From NCBI GenBank assembly GCA_051251725.1, contig JBPOFN010000082.1:1-6636 (forward strand): a stretch of DNA of 6,636 nucleotides, written 5' to 3'. Below are positions 5,436 to 6,636 of the stretch, one piece after another. Numbering within the stretch: position 1 is the stretch's first letter; each line of letters begins with the position of its first letter. A program made the position numbers and the translations under genes. A model generated the notes under the pieces. That model searched no databases and was not told the origin of the DNA. It saw nothing but the letters and a program-made list of their open reading frames with translations. Source of the stretch: JALZUE01 sp051251725 (lineage in GTDB: Bacteria; Pseudomonadota; Gammaproteobacteria; Enterobacterales; Alteromonadaceae).

Positions 5436-6020
5436 ATGTCAAAATTTAATAGAGTACGCGTTATCGAAAAAACACAACTTTCAAACGATTGGTACACACT
5501 TAATAAAACAACGTTTGACTATTTACGCAATGACGGCAGTTGGCAGCGACAATCGCGTGAAACCTATGATAGAGGAAATGGCGCAACAATATTGCTTTTT
5601 AATTTGTCACAGCGAACGGTAATACTCATCAAGCAATTTCGATATCCAACCTTCGTCAATGGCAACGAAGATGGATTATTAATCGAAACCCCAGCGGGGT
5701 TACTGGAACAGAACAGTCCCGAAGAAGCTATCAGGATAGAAGTTGCCGAAGAAACTGGATTCGCCATCGAAAAGCCGATCAAGATCCTCGAAGCTTTTAT
5801 GAGCCCTGGGTCGGTTACTGAGAAACTCCATTTTTTTATCGCGCCTTATAAAGCGAGTGACAGAGTAAACAAAGGTGGTGGTAAAGTCGAAGAGGGTGAG
5901 GATATTGAAGTGCTTGAGCTCCCGATAGTTGACGCATTACAACAGATTGATTTAGGTGTTATTAAAGATGCTAAAACCATCATTTTGCTTCAATACGCCG
6001 CGTTGAAACTATTTAATTGA
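5436..6020 (+). CDS. nudK: GDP-mannose pyrophosphatase (Nudix hydrolase) NudK
   Basis: NudK hydrolyses GDP-mannose to GMP and mannose 1-phosphate in the cytoplasm, using Mg2+. The 194-residue protein lines up along its length with what I remember of E. coli NudK (191 residues): shared blocks include Y-D-R-G-N-G-A-T-I-L-L (45-55 region), V-N-G-N-E, the Nudix helix G-L-L-E...E-V-A-E-E-T-G-F (88-109), M-S-P-G-S-V-T-E, H-F-F-I-A and E-D-I-E-V-L-E-L-P. The Nudix box is one residue shorter than the textbook spacing and lacks its Arg, as I recall for NudK itself, while the metal-binding Glu cluster is present. I chose the ATG at 5436, not the upstream ATG at 5379: the family starts here, AAGAG precedes it by 6 bases, and the longer form would run through the promoter. 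It is the first gene of a probable operon divergent from the DeoR repressor. Confidence 0.88.
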   Translation: MSKFNRVRVIEKTQLSNDWYTLNKTTFDYLRNDGSWQRQSRETYDRGNGATILLFNLSQRTVILIKQFRYPTFVNGNEDGLLIETPAGLLEQNSPEEAIRIEVAEETGFAIEKPIKILEAFMSPGSVTEKLHFFIAPYKASDRVNKGGGKVEEGEDIEVLELPIVDALQQIDLGVIKDAKTIILLQYAALKLFN

Positions 6021-6061
6021 GTCTATTGGTAATTCACATAAGGTTTAGTAATAACAATTTA

Positions 6062-6067
6062 TAAGGA
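6062..6067 (+). promoter_or_regulatory. Ribosome binding site TAAGGA of the SLOG-type gene
   Basis: TAAGGA with a 6-base gap to the ATG at 6074 confirms the start of the second operon gene. No terminator is visible in the 53 bp between nudK and this gene, which supports cotranscription. Confidence 0.6.
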
Positions 6068-6073
6068 TGAATT

Positions 6074-6613
6074 ATGAGAGATTTCACCATCAGGCCGCCA
6101 CAAATTTGTATATTGGGCAGTGCCGAGGAAGGTTCTAGCGCCTATGAGATGGCAGAACAAGCCGGAGTTTTAATCGCAAAACTTGGATTTACCTTAATCA
6201 GTGGCTGCGGAAGCCCGGCAACTAAAGCGGCGGCACAAGCAGCACATAACTTGGGCGGTAATGTTATCAGTATTATTCCAAGTGCAGATATCGATATACA
6301 GGATTGGCCATGTAACGTATTGATCCCATGCGGCATGGGGGATGCTAGAAACCTATTGATGGCGCTTTCTGGCGATGCTTGTATCGTAATTGGTGGTCGT
6401 GCCGGTACAATTTCTGAAGTATGTCTAGCATGGCTCCATAATCGGCCGCTTCTCCCGTTAATTGGACACGGTGGTTGGTCTGACAGTTTACCGGATAACC
6501 CGCCAGATGAGCGAAAAAACTCAAGTATAACGCCATGGACATGCGCAGATTCTCTGCTTAAGGGGTTTAATGAGTTAAGCTTCTGTACTCAAACATCACG
6601 AAGTAATTGTTAA
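6074..6613 (+). CDS. TIGR00725-type SLOG / LOG-like nucleotide-binding protein
   Basis: 179 residues with a Rossmann-like SLOG fold: strand I-C-I-L-G-S (11-16), helix, L-I-S-G-C-G-S (41-47), then G-M-G-D-A-R-N (87-93) and the diagnostic G-G-R-A-G-T-I-S-E (107-115), followed by N-R-P-L-L-P-L and G-H-G-G-W. LOG enzymes split nucleotide 5'-monophosphates into base and ribose 5-phosphate using a PGGxGTxxE motif. Here proline and the first residues differ (V-I-G-G-R-A-G-T-I-S-E), as in the TIGR00725 group, whose role is not established; nucleotide or nucleotide-derivative binding is the safest call. The C-terminal ~25 residues (ending Cys179) go beyond the usual ~155-residue length. It lies 53 bp after nudK with its own ribosome binding site, so the two are probably cotranscribed. 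Older annotations may say 'lysine decarboxylase-like', which is a misnomer. Confidence 0.82.
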   Translation: MRDFTIRPPQICILGSAEEGSSAYEMAEQAGVLIAKLGFTLISGCGSPATKAAAQAAHNLGGNVISIIPSADIDIQDWPCNVLIPCGMGDARNLLMALSGDACIVIGGRAGTISEVCLAWLHNRPLLPLIGHGGWSDSLPDNPPDERKNSSITPWTCADSLLKGFNELSFCTQTSRSNC

Positions 6614-6627
6614 CTAGCGTGAGAATT

Positions 6628-6636
6628 TTCGAAGGA
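6628..6636 (+). promoter_or_regulatory. Probable ribosome binding site of a gene starting beyond the window
   Basis: The window ends in CGAAGGA, a Shine-Dalgarno-like sequence about 20 bp after the stop of the SLOG gene and on the same strand. It suggests that the nudK operon continues with at least one more gene; nothing of that gene is visible. Confidence 0.4.

Overview
The window looks like a low-to-medium GC chromosome segment from a marine gammaproteobacterium, probably of the Alteromonadales (Colwellia, Thalassotalea, Shewanella or similar). This is inferred from the style of the RAYT transposase, the RHS core and the IS91-type integrase; no taxonomic marker is present. I see no rRNA, tRNA or CRISPR array.

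Left half (1-4344) is an accessory region. It opens inside the C-terminal part of a REP-associated, IS200-like Y1 tyrosine transposase (1-627). A short intergenic stretch follows, ending in a cluster of tandem REP-like repeats (794-892). Out of these repeats emerges an RHS protein lacking its N-terminus (872-2395). It keeps the last ~300 residues of the conserved RHS core and a lower-GC, 200-residue variable C-terminal tip. Three bases later starts a signal-peptide protein (2399-3025) that is best read as the cognate, periplasmic immunity protein. To the right lie two more REP-like repeats in the opposite orientation (3098-3154). They sit in front of the first ~30 codons of a second transposase of the same kind (3218-3373), which is cut off and runs into unrelated sequence. 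A hairpin-rich leader (3430-3590) then precedes an IS91-type tyrosine recombinase (3602-4303) that breaks off before half of its catalytic residues.

The RHS tip and its immunity gene are therefore bracketed by inverted REP-like sequence and by pieces of the same transposase family. This is an orphan toxin-tip/immunity module embedded in mobile-element debris.

Right half (4587-6636) looks like ordinary chromosome and is the more conserved part. A DeoR/GlpR-type repressor (minus strand, 4587-5354) is divergent from an apparent operon of nudK (GDP-mannose hydrolase, 5436-6020) and a TIGR00725-type SLOG/LOG-like nucleotide-binding protein (6074-6613). A Shine-Dalgarno-like sequence at the last bases suggests that another gene follows. 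The 81-bp divergent region holds a TTGCA direct repeat spaced by one helical turn inside a plausible promoter, a candidate DeoR operator. The set suggests a regulated nucleotide-sugar or nucleotide-derivative metabolism unit, but the true substrate cannot be read from the sequence.
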